A stretch of 64,000 nt of DNA. Source: Crocodylus rhombifer (lineage: Eukaryota; Chordata; Crocodylia; Crocodylidae). A model generated the notes under the pieces. The model ran no database searches and had not been told where the DNA came from. It was given only the letters and a program-made list of their open reading frames with translations. Position numbers and translations under genes: made by a program. Of the stretch, positions 33,638-45,569 are shown one piece after another (the first letter of the stretch is position 1; the number at the start of each line of letters is the position of its first letter). The stretch covers positions 452,959 through 516,958 of the forward strand of contig JAVSML010024618.1 of the NCBI GenBank assembly GCA_038503035.1, given 5' to 3'.

Positions 33638-35289
33638 GAGAACACTAATACTAAGAAATATCAGAAGACCATGAACAGATAACAGTGGTCTATGCAAGAG
33701 AATTTAGAAAAGCTTTATTTTTTCATTGATCTTAAGAGTCTCTCCTTAAGACTTTAGAGTCTTAAGTTTGGTGGACGGCCCCTTGCTTACACTGCTAGTG
33801 CAATGATCCATGTACACACATGTATGCATCACGTTAGAAAGCTATGCTAATGCACATACTCCATTAAATCTAATTATTTCAAAACTATAAACTGGCTGAA
33901 AAAGATGGGGTGATTATTTCAAAAAAGGCTGTGTATTTTCAGAAAAACTGCAGAAGACATTGTATTTACCAAGGATGTTTTTGCAGAAAGTTATAAAAAG
34001 CTAAGAGGGAAGTGTGTCTCAAAATTTAATTATAACTTCACTGTCAAAAGAAATTTGGTATGGCCCAAAAGAAAGTATTGGGGCCTGCGAGTAAAGGAAT
34101 GTAGATTTTATTTCCCACTTTTCCACTGCTGCACCTTGTGACTATAGGCCTTGGTTCTGCATTTGTAAATTGGATTTTAATGGTTACTAGACTTTGTAAA
34201 TGCACTTTGACATATTTGGCAAAAAGCACTTTGGAAGTGCTGCTATAAAGCCCTATCAGTTTTTCACTAATGCTGTTAAGACTTTGTTAAGTCTTTATAC
34301 TCTAACAGAATGCAAATATTGGTGACAAATGGAAGACAAAGGCTTCTTGTGACTTTTTATTTCAATTTGGTGAAGTGACTAGCCTTAACTGAAAAAAAAC
34401 AACAACTGTGCATTATAACAGAACTGGTTCTGGCAGCTTCTATGTGAAGTTCATATATCAGACATAGGCCACAAAGCCATGGAAGCCTGTATTATAATGT
34501 GTTATATAGAAAAAAATTAGAAGCCTGAGAGCTGGGCAGTTAATTAATGAAGAATATATTGCTTGAGCTATTAATGTATACAGGTTTTATAAGATATTAC
34601 AGGTTTGAAAGAATATTCACACTGTTCTGTTAGATTAATTTCAAAATGTGTGGCAAAATATGACTCAATTATAGTGTTGTTTTCATTTTACATGTGTTGC
34701 AGAGTATAGATTAGCCAACACAAGTTTCTGTATTACCTTAAGATGGCATTTCTGAGAGCGTAGAATGTAGGGCTGCACAGGACATAGACATACACACGTC
34801 AGTTGCTTAATAGTGCCTCATTTTTATTAAATGAAATTAAATGTATGAATTAAATTATAACTGTCATGTGCATGAAGAAAATCTGAAAAACAGAGTGTAA
34901 GAGCTAGAAACAACAGCTGTGGGTATTTGCAGAGAACCTAAATCAGGATGACCCTGTATGTACTGGCCAAATATTTCAAAAGGTTCTAACTCAGAGGCCA
35001 GTGGAAATGTGTTAAGGGCACAGTCATGCACCTAAGTGGGATTTATGGAGCCATCTAATTGCAGTTTTTAGGGTATTCCCAGAATTTGTATTCTTTTTCT
35101 ATCTGTGGGGGAATACATTATACATGTACCTGCCAGAAGAAAAAAGGAAGAGGACCATTTCATCCTTTCATAATATTGCGCCAAGGATCCCCTTCCTCCT
35201 CGGTCATCATCCATCTCAGTGAGCCCTGCCTTGATCTCTTCCTCCTAGCCTCGTATGTCCCCCATCCTGGCTACCCACTGAACCAGCTT
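33638..35289. other. Unassigned AT-rich sequence
   Basis: The emptiest part of the window, with no real ORF, clear repeat termini or simple repeats. It could be intronic or intergenic. Confidence 0.5.
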
Positions 35290-35765
35290 TAAGAGGAGAA
35301 CTGAGAGTGCAGTAGAAAATGTCTAGCCTGTAGTCTGGGTAGCTGGAGCATTTTGCTTTTAAGCAGAGGTTGAAGCCTCACCTTGTGGAGGAGGGGAAGG
35401 GAAAGAGGGCCTAGACTCCCAGTCTTCTGCAACCTGAGAAAGCACCGTGACCAGTAGCCCAGGGCCATCAAACGCACCCTGCCCCTGTCAGGCTGGATCC
35501 AGGCCCCAGAGTTCCTTGTGGGCTGGATCAGAATATGATGGTGGTGGAGCAAGTGGTGGCAAAGCAAGCAGTGGCATCACTTGATGCCTGCTACCAACAC
35601 ACATTGCCAGCTGGGGTTCCATACTCCAGATTTCACCTCTGTCCCCGCCTGCCCCACTTGCCCTCCACTTGAATTCCCAGCCCCTCTATGAGCCCTGTAG
35701 GCCACACAGTACAGCTCTGTGGGTCAGATCCAGGCTACAGGCCATAAATTTGATACACTACACTA
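35290..35765. mobile_element. Probable hAT-type MITE remnant
   Basis: GC-richer than its flanks. It has a segment 'gggccacacag...gggtcagatccaggctacaggcca' ending in AAATTTGATACACT, a form common at the ends of vertebrate hAT MITEs. No target duplication found. Confidence 0.4.
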
Positions 35766-36415
35766 TTTGGCAAAAAAGGTAGGAAGACCCTTCCATGCTG
35801 AACACTCTTTCTATGCTGAACATTCATTCATGGTATTTATGCTGTACCTGGCAAGAGTTTCAGGCTCATTCTGGTGTTGCAAGCCAGGTGATAGAAAAGA
35901 AGAACAGAATTTTATACAGGAGGTGACTGTGCATCCTGGAGCTCAGGCTGAGCTCAGGGCAAGCACAGCTATGTGGAATCTAATTTGTGAGTAAATGCCA
36001 AAAACAGCAGTTAGGCTGTACTGAGGTAGTTGTACAGCTGTGCAAAGGTAAAACATGTTTTAGTCCCAGATATCAACATTGTTCAATTTTTCACTGAACA
36101 ATGACATGTAAGAGAGAATCTGTATTGTAAAGATGCTTCAATGCAAAGGTGTTTCCCCAGGTTATTCCTAATAGTAAGACTGAAGCTTTTCAGAATTTGG
36201 GAGTGGTGCATTAAGCATATAGCATTAGATTAATGCTACATTCTCAGATATGATTTTTTAATATCTTTAAAATGGCAGTGACCTCACAGTGGCTGCCCTA
36301 AAGCCAAGTGGATAGTGTCTATTGTACAAGATTCCACTCTGAATTATCCTAGCAAGTCAGTTTACACAAACTGGTATTCAGGAGTGTCTGAGGATACTCC
36401 TTCATATTTTCTAAG
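35766..36415. other. Unassigned AT-rich sequence
   Basis: No coding or repeat signature seen. Confidence 0.5.
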
Positions 36416-36670
36416 TCGGGGTGGTCAAACTGTGGCACACATGCTGCAAGTGGCATGGGCTGCCTCTGTGTGTGGCACATGACAAACCAGAGGGGACAGG
36501 CAGCACAACAGCAAATAGGGCAAGGAGCAAGCAGCAGAAAAGATCAGAAATGGAGTACAGGGCAGGGAGCAGAGTAGCAGCTCAGACACAGGAAGAGGAT
36601 CAACTTGGGGAGGGTGCGGGGCTAATTTGTGGCATGTCTGCCAAAAAGGTTGGCCTCACTGCTCCAAATG
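36416..36670. mobile_element. Probable hAT-type MITE
   Basis: It starts GGGGTGGTCAAACTGTGGC and ends AAGGTTGGCCTCACTGCTCC, consistent with decayed GGGTGGYCAAxCTGTGGC-type terminal inverted repeats of hAT (Charlie-like) MITEs. The interior is non-coding and purine-rich. Confidence 0.5.
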
Positions 36671-36865
36671 ATCATTTAGTTCATCCTTGTTCAGGTCATT
36701 CATTTTTTGCTATACAAATATTTGCATGGAAGGGTTTTGTTCTCATTAGTGTTTGAGAAATGGTTGTTTTTCATATAACTAGTTATATGCAAACAGAAGT
36801 GCTAATTATTTACCATTCTTTTGTTTAAAGAAACCTAAACAGCCAGTTGAAAAACGGAAACAGTA

Positions 36866-37434
36866 CAGGCAGTCCTCAAGTTACAACGTTTCGAGTTACA
36901 ATGTTTTGCACTTACAATGTTTATAAATTGACACCCTGTTTCAACTTTATGACATCAGTTTCAACTTTACAACACTTGTAAAGTGTTGTAAAGTTGAAGC
37001 CAAGCCATGCCAGTGAACAAGTTTGCTGTGTCACCCATCTCCCTGCAGAATATCTGTCCAAACTTCCTTGGACACTTTCTTTAAGAAAGCAGACAAGACT
37101 CCAGAAAAGCCTGCAAGCAAGACTCCTGAGAAGACTCCAACCAAGAGCCCTTCAAAATGTCCAGCAAAGTCTCCTCAAAGAAGTCCTTCCAAATCAATAT
37201 GATTGCTATTTACAATATAAATACATGAATGTAGCCATATTACTCATCCATAATTGACTGAGTACAAAATTCTGGGTTATTTTTGGTGAAAATAGGATAT
37301 CAGGCCTTGGTTTAGGAACCAATCCCCCATTTATAACATTGTTTCCTATGGGAAAATCGGTTCCAAGTTACAACATTTTGACTTAAGATGTGGTTTTCAG
37401 GAACCAGTTGTGTCATAAGTCTGAGAACTGCCTG
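36866..37434. mobile_element. Tc/mariner Tigger-type MITE with TA target
   Basis: The ends CAGGCAGTCCTCAAGTTACA and CTGAGAACTGCCTG (start of its complement CAGGCAGTTCTCAG) form terminal inverted repeats flanked by TA on both sides (36864-36865, 37435-37436). Both ends contain AAGTTACAAC-type subterminal repeats. The interior (37060-37202) retains the C-terminus of a transposase: LDTFFKKADKTPEK followed by Lys/Ser/Thr/Pro-rich repeats, ending in TGA at 37202. It is an internal-deletion derivative of a Tigger-like element. Confidence 0.82.
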
Positions 37435-37436
37435 TA

Positions 37437-38417
37437 CCAAGTGAACAGCCATATGCCACAAACAGTGAACTGCAAGAACAAACATTTGACAAACAACATA
37501 GGGATTGACATTTTCTTTGCAGTTAGAGTAGATAGGAATAGTATGTAGATAAGTAAATATCAAAACCTTATTGCAAACAATTCACAAGTAGCAAAAGGAA
37601 CTAATTTAGGAGTTGGTGGATTGACTACCTGCAATTCCAGATCATTTAATACTGCCTCATTGTCTTTCCCTAAATTCTTTTTGAACCAGACAAGTTACCT
37701 GTATCCTTGTCTGCTTGCTCTGTTGCTCACTTAAATTGAAAAAAGTAAAAGCAGCATACAAAAACAATTTAAAAACAAGCAAGTGTTGGGGTTGCTTAGC
37801 AACAAATTGACACTGTACTGAAAAGTAACTGAGTCCCAAATCAATACATTTGAACAGCAGCTACAAAAGTAACAAAATTTTAGGGATGAGATAAAAATCA
37901 AAAAGAGCCTCAACAAATACAGTGAATTAAGGTGAATTTTAAACCTATACAAAAAATCACACAATCTTAAGAAAAGTTAAAATCTGACCTTCAGTTCTTG
38001 GTTTCTCAGTATACTTGTTGATTTCCAGATAGGTGGTAGTAAAACAAAGTCTGATTTGAAACTTCAGATTTTTATAATTTCACTAGAACTGATTGGAAAA
38101 TATTGTAGCCCTTCTTCCGGGCATTGGTAGTTCAAGTCCCCACCCAGAAATCTAGGAATACTAAATTTACTGGAGTGTCCCACAGAAAAAGCCCCCTTCC
38201 TTGCAAGTAGTGTAAACACAAAAAATCCAAAAGTATTACAAAAAATAAAGGTAACCCCCCCAAAGAAAACAATAAATATAATTTTAAAACAGTATTAACT
38301 GCAAAGCACAGTCTATAGGTGACATCCTCTTAGGAAGGCTTCACCCATGCCTAGGCACTCTGGGATTTGAGGCTTCCCAAAGGGTAGTTCCAGGAGACTA
38401 GGGCTTCCCAAAGAGGA
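37437..38417. other. Unassigned AT-rich sequence
   Basis: No coding or repeat signature seen. Confidence 0.5.
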
Positions 38418-38695
38418 CATTCAGAGATGCAAGCAGTCCCCACTCACCACCACAGGGAGCTGGACCCAAGCTCTGTGCCAGTAAGCAGGAGGTAAGGTGG
38501 GGCTGCATGAGCGGGGAGGTGACCATTGGGGGACCCCACCAGGCCCCATCCGCTGCCTGCTCCCCCAGCCCGCATGAGTGCTCCCAACCCCCACCCGTTT
38601 TCCCAGCCCCATCAACGGCTGCCCCACCCACCCCAGCATCCCAGCACTTTAAATTAAAAAAAAAAAAGGCCCACACTCACTGGATGCTGCAGCAG
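38418..38695. mobile_element. Fragment of the GC-rich hAT-like element
   Basis: Reverse complement of about 11815-12040, and also similar to 43960-44200 (CCCCACTCACxxCxxCAGGGAGCTG, then CATCAACGGCTGCCCCACC and AGCACTTTAAATT). Termini are absent. Confidence 0.6.
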
Positions 38696-38712
38696 TTGTT
38701 GGAGCCTCTGGG

Positions 38713-41024
38713 GACTCATATTTTCATAGTTTCTAGGGTTGGAAGGGAACTGAGTAGATCATCTAGTCCGACCCCCTGCCATGGCAGGAAAGAGTACTCA
38801 GGTCAAACAACCCCAGAAAGGTGTTCATCTAACCTCCTTTTAAAAACCCCCAGGGTAGGAGCCTGCCCACTTCTCTTGGAAGTTGGTTCTAGATCCTAGC
38901 CGCCCTGACCATGAAGTAGCGCCTCCTGCTATCTAGCCTAAATCTACCCTCTGCCAGCTTGTGACTGTTATTCCTGGTCACTCCTGGCAGTGATCGGGGG
39001 AACAGGGACTTCCCCAGTGCCTGCTGGTCCCCCCTGACTAGTTTATAACAGGCCACTAGATCCCCCCTCAGCCTTCTCTTTTGGAGACTGAACAGGTTCA
39101 GGTCCTGTAGCCTCTCCTCATAAGGCCTGCCCTGCTGCCCCCGATCATGTGAGTGGCCCTCCTCTGGACCCTCTCCATGTTGTTCACATCCCTCTTGAAG
39201 TGCGGCGCCCAGAACTGGATGCAGTACTCCATCTGCGGCCTGACCAGTACCGCACAGAGGGGGAGGATCACCTCCTTGGACCTGCTCGAGATGCATCTGT
39301 GGATGCACGACAAGGTACGCTTAGCCTTCCTGACTGCTTCCCCACACTGCCGGCCCATGTTCATCTTGGAGTCAATGATGACTCCAAGATCCTTTTCTGC
39401 CTCTGTGCTGACAAGAGGGGAGTTCCCCAACCTGTAGGTATGGTGTCAGTTGTTCCTCCCCAGGTGCATCACTTTGCACTTGTCGGTGTTGAATCCCATC
39501 CTATTCACATCCACCCACCCTTGTAACCTGTCTAGGTCCGATTGCAGCCTATTGCTCCCTTCTAGCGTGCCCACTTCCCCCCACATCTTAGTGTCGTCAC
39601 CAAATTTGAACAGGGTGCTTTTTACCCCCTCGTCCAAGTCACTGATGAAGATGTTGAGCAGTGCGGGCCTGAGGATGGAGCCCTGCGGAACGCCACTGCC
39701 CACATCCTTCCAAGTTGAAAATGACCCATCTACCACCACTTTCTGGGTGTGGCCCTCCAGCCAGTTGGCGACCCAATTGACTGTGTGGGTGTCGATACCA
39801 CAGCCCCCAGTTTCTTAATGAGAATGGGGTGAGAGACAGTGTCAAAAGCCTTCCTAAAGTCCAGCAAGACTATGTCATCTGCTACTCCTGCATCTAAGGA
39901 TTTGGTGACCTGGTCATAGAAGGCCACCAGGTTGGTCTGACAGGACCTGCCTCTAATGAACCCGTGTTGTTTGCCCCTAAGCATAATCTCCCCTGCTGGC
40001 CCCTTGTGGATATGCGCCAGAAGAATTTTCTCAAAAAGCTTGCCCAGGATCAAGGTAAGACTAACTGGCCTATAGTTTCCCGGGTCCTCCTTCTTCCCCT
40101 TTTCGAAGATGGTAACCACATTGGCCCTCTTCCAGTCTTCTGGCACCACAACAGAGCACCACGAGTGCTCGTAAAGCTGTGCCAGGGGTCCTGCAATGAC
40201 TTCAGCCAATTCCCTCAGTACTCTAGGGTGGAGATCGTCCGGACCAGCTGATTTGAATACATCCAGTCCCTCCAGAAGTTCCCTAATTAGTTCCTCACTA
40301 ACCCTTGGCCTAGATGTGCCTCCCCTGGGATCTAAGGGGGGCCGAGGTGACTGTTCCGGTACCTGCTTAGGAAAATGGAGACAAAGAAATCATTAAATAT
40401 GTTGGCTTTGTCATCTGGTGTGACCACCAAATTTCCTAACGTGTCCTGCAGGGGCCCCATATTACCCGGAACCTTCTTTTTACTCCCTATGTATTTAAAA
40501 AACATTCTTGTTGTCCTTAATCCAGGAAGCTAGTCCCAGTTCCATCTCCGCCTTAGCCTTCCTGACTGCCCCACTGCTTCCCCGAGCAACTGCAGTATAG
40601 TCCTCCCTGGTGATGTCCCCTTCTTTCAATTGGATGTACACCTCCCTTTTTGGTAGGAGACATTCCTGGATGCTTTTGGTGAGCCATGGGGGCTTATGTG
40701 CCCTCCTGCTCCCTTTGATCCATGTTAGGATTACCTCCCTTTGGGCTTGGAGGATCGTAACCTTAAGGAGTGACCACTCTCTTTGGACACCTGGCTCCCC
40801 TCCCCTCTGGGACCTCAGTGCTTCCCTGACTATTCTTCTTAGCTCATTGAAGTTTGCCCTCCTGAAATCTAGGGCTGCTGCCTTGCTGTAGGCCTTTGCC
40901 ACCTTGCGCTGGATGGTGAATTCCAGCAGGCAATGATCAGTGTCGCCCAGGTGGTCGAGCACCCACAGCCCCCTCATCAGGTCATCTCCCATGGCCAGCA
41001 CCAGGTCCAACAAACCGACTCATG
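38713..41024 (-). mobile_element. CR1-B LINE, 5' truncated in the endonuclease
   Basis: It has the CR1-B 3' end at 38713 and its upstream end at 41024 within MLDLVLAMGDDLMRG, near the end of the endonuclease, with DTDHCLLEF close by. The linker, 41013-40495, is open (about 172 codons, to KDNKNVF). RT motifs follow: NVVTIFEKGKKEDPGNYRPV, HGFIRGRSCQTNLVAFYDQV, DIVLLDFRKAFDTVSH, SGVPQGSILRPALLNIFISD and FGDDTKMWGE, with the catalytic FADD reading FGDD. The post-RT domain ends near 38890. Only a few frameshifts separate the blocks. Confidence 0.94.
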
Positions 41025-41026
41025 GC

Positions 41027-41357
41027 AGAGTCCTCCACACACAGCACAGGCAGTGGAGATCACCCCCCTGGCCTGGCAGGAACCAGTGAGTGCTGGAATT
41101 TTTTTGGGTTTTTTTTATTTTTTTAATGCTGGGACACTAGGGTTAAGTGGGGCAGCCATTGATTAGGCTGGGAGAGTGGGTGGGGGAGGGGGCCTGTTTG
41201 ATTCAGAGATTTCACCGATTTCACGGCTGAATCTCCAAATCAGATTCAGATGAATTGATTCAGGACAGTGATTAGAATCACTGAATCGAATCACTGTCTC
41301 CCAAATCGTCTGAATCCAAATCCAAAGCAAATACTAGCTGCTTCACACAGGCCTACC
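41027..41357. mobile_element. hAT-like non-autonomous element, right half
   Basis: It contains a T-rich run (41099-41126), GGGCAGCCATTGAT, alternating GATTCAG/CTGAATC sequence and the right terminus GCTTCACACAGGCCTA. The left half is lost at the junction with CR1-B. Confidence 0.65.
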
Positions 41358-41371
41358 AACCACACCACTTC

Positions 41372-42655
41372 ACAGAATCATAGAAGTAGGGCCAGAAGGG
41401 ACCTTGTAGATCTTCAAGTCCGACCCCCTGCACGGGCAGGAGAAAAAACTGGGCTCAAATGATCCCAGCTAGGTAGGCATCAAGCCTCCTCTTAAAGACC
41501 CCTAAGGTAGGAGCTAGCACCACTTCCCTTGGAAGTTGGTTCCAGATCCTAGCCACCCTAACTGTGAAGTAGTTCTTACAGATGTCTAATCTAAACCTGC
41601 TCTCCAACAACTTGTGGCCATTATTCCTTGTTATGCCAGGGGGCGCTAGGGGAAACAAGGTCTCTCCCAAACCCTTCTGGTCCCCCCTAGTGAGTTTATA
41701 AACAGTGATCAGGGCCCCCCTCAGCCTTTGCTTGTGAAGGCTGAACAGGTTCAGGTCCCGCAATCTCTCATTGTAGGGTCTGCCCTGTTGTCCCTGGATC
41801 ATATGGGTGGCCCTCCTCTGGACCTACTCCTGAAGTGGGGTGCTCAGAACTGGACACAGTACTCCAGTACCAGTGCTGCATAAAGGGGGAGGATCATCTC
41901 TTTGGCCCTGCTAGAGATGCACCTGTGGATGCACAACAAGGTCCGGTTAGCCCTGCCAACTGTGACCTCGCATTGTCGGCCCATGTTCATCTTGGAGTCA
42001 ATAATGACTCCAAGATCCCTTTCTGTCTCCATGCTCTCAAGAAGGGGGTTTCCCATCTTATAAGTTTCCTGCTGGTTACTACTGCCCAAGTATAGCACCC
42101 TGCACTTGTCAGTATTGAAGCACATCCTGTTTTTGGCTAGCTCACCCCTGTAACCTATCCAAGTCTTGCTGCAGTCTTTCCCTCCCTACTAGCATGCTCA
42201 CCTCACCCCAAATTTTGGTATCATCAGCGAATTTAAACAGGTTGCTTTTCACCCCATCATCCAAATCACTGATAAAGAAATTGAACAGCGTAGGCTCAAG
42301 GATCAAGCCCTGGGGGGACTCCGCTGCCCACTTCTCCCCAGGTCAGATATGACCCATCCACCACCACCCTCTGAGTGCCACCCTTCAGCCAATCTGCAAT
42401 AGGCATCAATGCCACAGTCACCGAATTTTTTAATGAGGATGGGGTGGGAAATGGTGTCAAAGGCCTTGCTGAAGTCCAGAAAGACTACATCCATGGCAAC
42501 ACCTGCATCCAATGATCTTTGATTTTGGACGCAAGTCCTAGCTCTAAGTCCTCTTTAGCTTTCCTGACAGCCCCCCTATAGGCCCGAGCAGAGGAGGTAT
42601 ACTCCTCTTTGGAGATAGCACCCCCCTTCCACTGGTTGTACGCCACCTTTCTGGC
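41372..42655 (-). mobile_element. CR1-C LINE with internal deletion
   Basis: It has the CR1-C 3' end at about 41372. The post-RT domain lies in 41455-42125 (RDLGVIIDSKMNMGRQCE, LNLFSLHKQRLRGALI), with about 35 bp missing near 41870. The RT catalytic part lies at 42200-42510 (DVVFLDFSKAFDTISH). At about 42513 the RT N-terminal half is missing, so the linker (ASKIKD) is joined directly to SLDAGVAMDVV. The upstream end is near 42655. Confidence 0.9.
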
Positions 42656-43793
42656 AATAAAATTGGTTTGGACATAAACTAAAAAAGGGACAAAAGGAGT
42701 CCCAGGCCTATTTCATTGGGCCTGAATATGGCAGCAAAAGCTAGTCATCCCCAATACTGCACTGAGGCATGGATTAACAACAAGAAATGCCAGGTCTCAC
42801 CCTGGCTCAAAGCATCCCACGATCCACTTTGGCCCAAATCTGTCAGCCAAACATACAGCTAGGGTTTAGCCACACAGCTAGGCTGAAACACAATAGATTT
42901 GAAACAGCAAAAAAGGCCCAGGCCTATGGCTGGAGCCTGGACAGCCAGTCTCAGCTACACCACTATGCTGAGACAGTACAATTATAGAACAGAAGGGGCC
43001 AGAAGCATGTGATCAGTAACTGCCAGGTCCCCATTCCTGGTCAGCCTGCTCCAGGGATTAATACCCCCATGGTATTATCCCACTCAAAATAAGTGGTGAG
43101 GAAGGGTGGAAAGAGGGAGGAAATAGGAATCTCAAACTCTGAGACAGACTTTCTCTCCCTCAGGCTTTCCCTTCACATAGCTTTTACTTGCCTCTCCAGT
43201 GGGGAGCAGTTTTTCTGGCTCCCAGTTCAGCTGTACAGCTCTTAGCAGCCCCAGGAGAAAAAAACCCAAAAAACTTACTTGAGTTGTTCTCATAAACCTG
43301 GTGTGACATCACCCAGGCCTTGTCCAATTAAAGAGTGCCATGCTCCAGCATCTCTTTTACTCAATCTGCCTGGAGAATCTCCTGCTTCCTCTGGCTAATA
43401 AAGTCAGAGGATTTTACATATTTTGCCCACATACAAGGCCCCAGCTTTCCACAGGCAGAGTGTATAGCCAAAAACAACAAGGGCCATCTTGTCCACAATG
43501 AAAAACACACAAAAAACCCACAGCGCATAACAATCAAAAGCACACACTCTACCATACCTGACCCAAGTGGTACAATATTGAACATTTGTCTTATGTGCTT
43601 CCTTCATCTGAGGCAAGTTTACAATGATTTATATGAAACTGCCATTGATAATAATTGATTTAAGTGAGCAGAACGCCCCTGGATATAAACGTAAAAGGAA
43701 AAAAATTCCTCCAAATGTAAAGAACTAGATACGTTGGCAACAAAATATTCTGATTATGAATGTGGTCTTAAAAGCTTATTTCGAACTGTATAT
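42656..43793. other. Unassigned sequence
   Basis: No real ORF. A CCCAGGAGAAAAAAACCC stretch and a GTGTGACATCACCCAGG segment near 43250-43315 hint at an LTR-like end, but I found no matched termini. Confidence 0.5.
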
Positions 43794-44596
43794 TAGGGTT
43801 GTGTGAAGCTTCAGGTGGTGATTCAATTTGGAGGAGATTCAGCCCGAACTGGTGACCGAATCTCTGAATCTGAATCAAATCAGGGGACCAATTTAAAGGT
43901 CTGAATCAATTCAAAGCTCTCTGAATCTTTGGAAAAGATTTGGATAGCTTTGATGATAGAAGCAGTCCCCTGTGGCTGCAACAGGGAGCTGCAGCCAAAC
44001 TCCAAGCTGGTAAATACTAAGAGTGCAGGGGGGAGACTGGAGACCACAGGGGGACCTCTGCCATCTCCCCAGACCCCTCCACTCCTCCACCCCACCATCA
44101 CCCCCACTCCCTCAGCCTCCCGCATGGCTTCCCCCACCCACCCCAGGTCCCAGTACTTTAAAGAATAGCCCCAATGCTCACTAGGTGCTGCTAGGCAGGG
44201 GAGTGATCCCTGCTGCCCCCACTGCCCCACACTGCATGGAGGGCTCTTCTTGAGCCACTTGAACTCCCTTCTCCCCCAACCCTGCCATCGGTACCCCACC
44301 GAGGCCAGCTCTGGCTCTTTAAGAAAAATAAAATGAGAAAGCCCCAGGACTCACCGCTCCACCCAGCAGCACCCATTGAGCACTGGGGCTTTTTTTTCCC
44401 CAAAGACCTGGGAGCTGGGGCAGGTGGGGCAACAATTGCTGGGCTGAGAGAGGGATGGCAGATGGCCCTGCCTGACTGATCTGGAAATTCAGAGATTCAG
44501 CAGCAGCCGAATCTCTGAATAAGATTCAGCTGAATTGAATTGGGACAATGATTCGAATCACCAAATTGAATCACTGACCTCCGAATCAACAATACT
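43794..44596. mobile_element. hAT-like non-autonomous element, about 800 bp
   Basis: It starts TAGGGTTGTGTGAAGCTTCA at 43794. An outer zone of alternating AATCAAATC/GATTCAG flanks a GC-rich centre with two head-to-tail modules, each with CCCAC..CC then ACTTTAA or CTTTAAGAA and CACTCACT-like boxes (44135-44210, 44310-44400). The last zone, 44480-44590, is again GATTCAG-rich. The expected CTTCACACAGCCCTA right end is missing where CR1-D begins. Confidence 0.7.
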
Positions 44597-45569
44597 GCAT
44601 GCAAGAGCTGGTATCCATCTCATGGGCAGAGGGAAAACAATCTTCTCCACAAGAATCACAGACTTGCTGAGGAGGAATTTAAACTTGACAAGTCCAGGAA
44701 AGTAGGGGAAGATTCAGCTGCTGAGCACAAACCCACTGCTGGGCATAAATCCATTAATCAAGAGGACCCACAGGAGGGTACTCATATTGGAGACACCCAG
44801 ATTACTACCAACACCCAGTGACACATGCAGAGAAACAGAAAACATGAGATGACTAGGGGTGAGCTCAGCTGTCTTTATGGGAATGCTAGAAACATGGGCA
44901 ACAAACAGGATGAACTGACACTCCTTCTGGCAGATGAGGATTTTGATCTCATTGGATTGACAGAGACTTGGTGGGACGATACATATGACTGGGCAGTGGA
45001 TATTGAGGGCTACAGGCTCTATAGGAAGGACAGGGTTGGGAAGAAAGGTGGAGGAGTGATCTCTACATGAGAGAGTGGTACCCCTCCCTGCAGGTTACAT
45101 TTGATGGCAGAGGAAGTCCCTTGAGACCCTCTGGGTCAAGATACAAGGGAGCTTAGGAGAAGAGGACCTGATGGTGGGAGCCTATTATAGGCTTCCCCAC
45201 CGAGAAGAGGAGAGCGATCAGGCATTCTACAGTGGACTGGCTGAAGCAGCCAATACTAAAGACTTGATTGTCACAGGTGACTTCAACTACCCTGACATCT
45301 GTTGGGAAGATCATTCAATCAGCTCCAGCAGATCAACCAACTTCTTGTTGACTACAGACCACATGTTCTTGACAGGCTGTGGAGGGGTCTACTAGGAGTA
45401 AAGCCACTCTGGACTTGGTGCTGGCAAATGGGGAAGATGTGGTAAGCAACCTGAAGATTGGAGGTGCTCTGGGTGACAGCCATCACAATCTGATCAGATT
45501 CACACGCAGAAAAAATCCTAAACTGGTCACCAGAAAAGGGGCACAAGGAGTACAGCAATGACAGTGGTC

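Noticed and set aside
35289..35567. 92-codon minus-strand ORF rich in His and Leu
   Set aside because: Within a probable MITE remnant and without recognisable domains.
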